A DNA stretch of 13,600 nucleotides, taken from the NCBI GenBank assembly GCA_002494215.1, contig DLBF01000037.1:1-13600 (forward strand), in the 5' to 3' direction. Every line of letters begins with the position of its first letter. Position 1 is the first letter of the stretch. This DNA comes from Prevotellaceae bacterium UBA7028. Lineage in GTDB: Bacteria; Bacteroidota; Bacteroidia; Bacteroidales; Bacteroidaceae. The notes beneath the pieces were generated by a model. The model was not told the DNA's origin and ran no database searches. It worked only from the letters and a program-made list of their open reading frames with translations. Position numbers and translations under genes: made by a program. Below are positions 13,574 to 13,600 of this stretch, one piece after another.

Positions 13574-13600
13574 GGAGAGATGGTAGAGTGGTCGATTACA
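13574..13600 (+). tRNA. tRNA-Ser, 5' part, cut by the window edge
   Basis: The last 27 bases read as the 5' portion of a class II tRNA: acceptor arm GGAGAGA, then TG, a three-pair D stem GTA/TAC and the D loop GAGTGGTCGAT. GGAGAGA and this D arm are typical of serine tRNAs. The anticodon lies outside the window, so the isoacceptor is unknown, and a leucine tRNA cannot be wholly excluded. Confidence 0.75.

Overview
The window looks like chromosomal DNA from a member of the Bacteroidales, most likely a Prevotella/Segatella-type organism. Four things point there: several copies of the Bacteroidetes sigma-ABfr promoter (TTTG, 19-20 nt, TAnnTTTG), A-rich leaders in place of Shine-Dalgarno sequences, many lipoprotein signal peptides with short lipoboxes, and a BspA-type leucine-rich-repeat lipoprotein beside a large surface glycoside hydrolase. 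The genus is an inference. I see no transposase, integrase, CRISPR array or phage gene.

Layout. A tRNA-Thr(TGT) gene with its own promoter and a strong terminator occupies 39-265. The 199-616 gap is not empty. On the minus strand it holds a self-contained transcription unit: a good promoter (428-458), a 13-codon open reading frame (372-413) and an intrinsic terminator (292-330), giving a predicted RNA of about 130 nt. A second minus-strand terminator (547-589) serves the BspA-like lipoprotein gene (617-1477). That gene is divergent from an ABC-F ATPase gene (1703-3670). Their two -7 boxes lie symmetrically around a perfect 18-bp AT-only palindrome (1632-1649).

From 1703 to 13496 every gene is on the plus strand: the ABC-F translation factor, an M13 (neprilysin/PepO-like) metallopeptidase lipoprotein, metA (homoserine O-acyltransferase, with Glu111 predicting acetyl-CoA use), a U32 'peptidase' of the RlhA/TrhP type starting at TTG, and an unrecognised lipid-anchored polytopic membrane protein with a C-terminal zinc ribbon. 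metA, U32 and the membrane protein are packed with a 10-bp gap and then an 8-bp overlap, so they are probably one operon. Two adjacent heptanucleotide tandem arrays follow. Next comes a 1276-residue secreted GH76 enzyme (putative alpha-1,6-mannanase) with a ricin-like domain, a CBM6-like domain, four beta-sandwich modules and a short C-terminal sorting-like tail. The window ends inside a tRNA-Ser gene that has its own promoter.

How the genes relate. metA starts methionine synthesis. The U32 protein probably modifies RNA, and the ABC-F protein acts on the ribosome, so the middle of the window is housekeeping in character. The BspA-like protein, the M13 peptidase and the GH76 enzyme are cell-envelope or extracellular proteins. 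The GH76 gene has no SusC/SusD partner in view and appears to stand alone.
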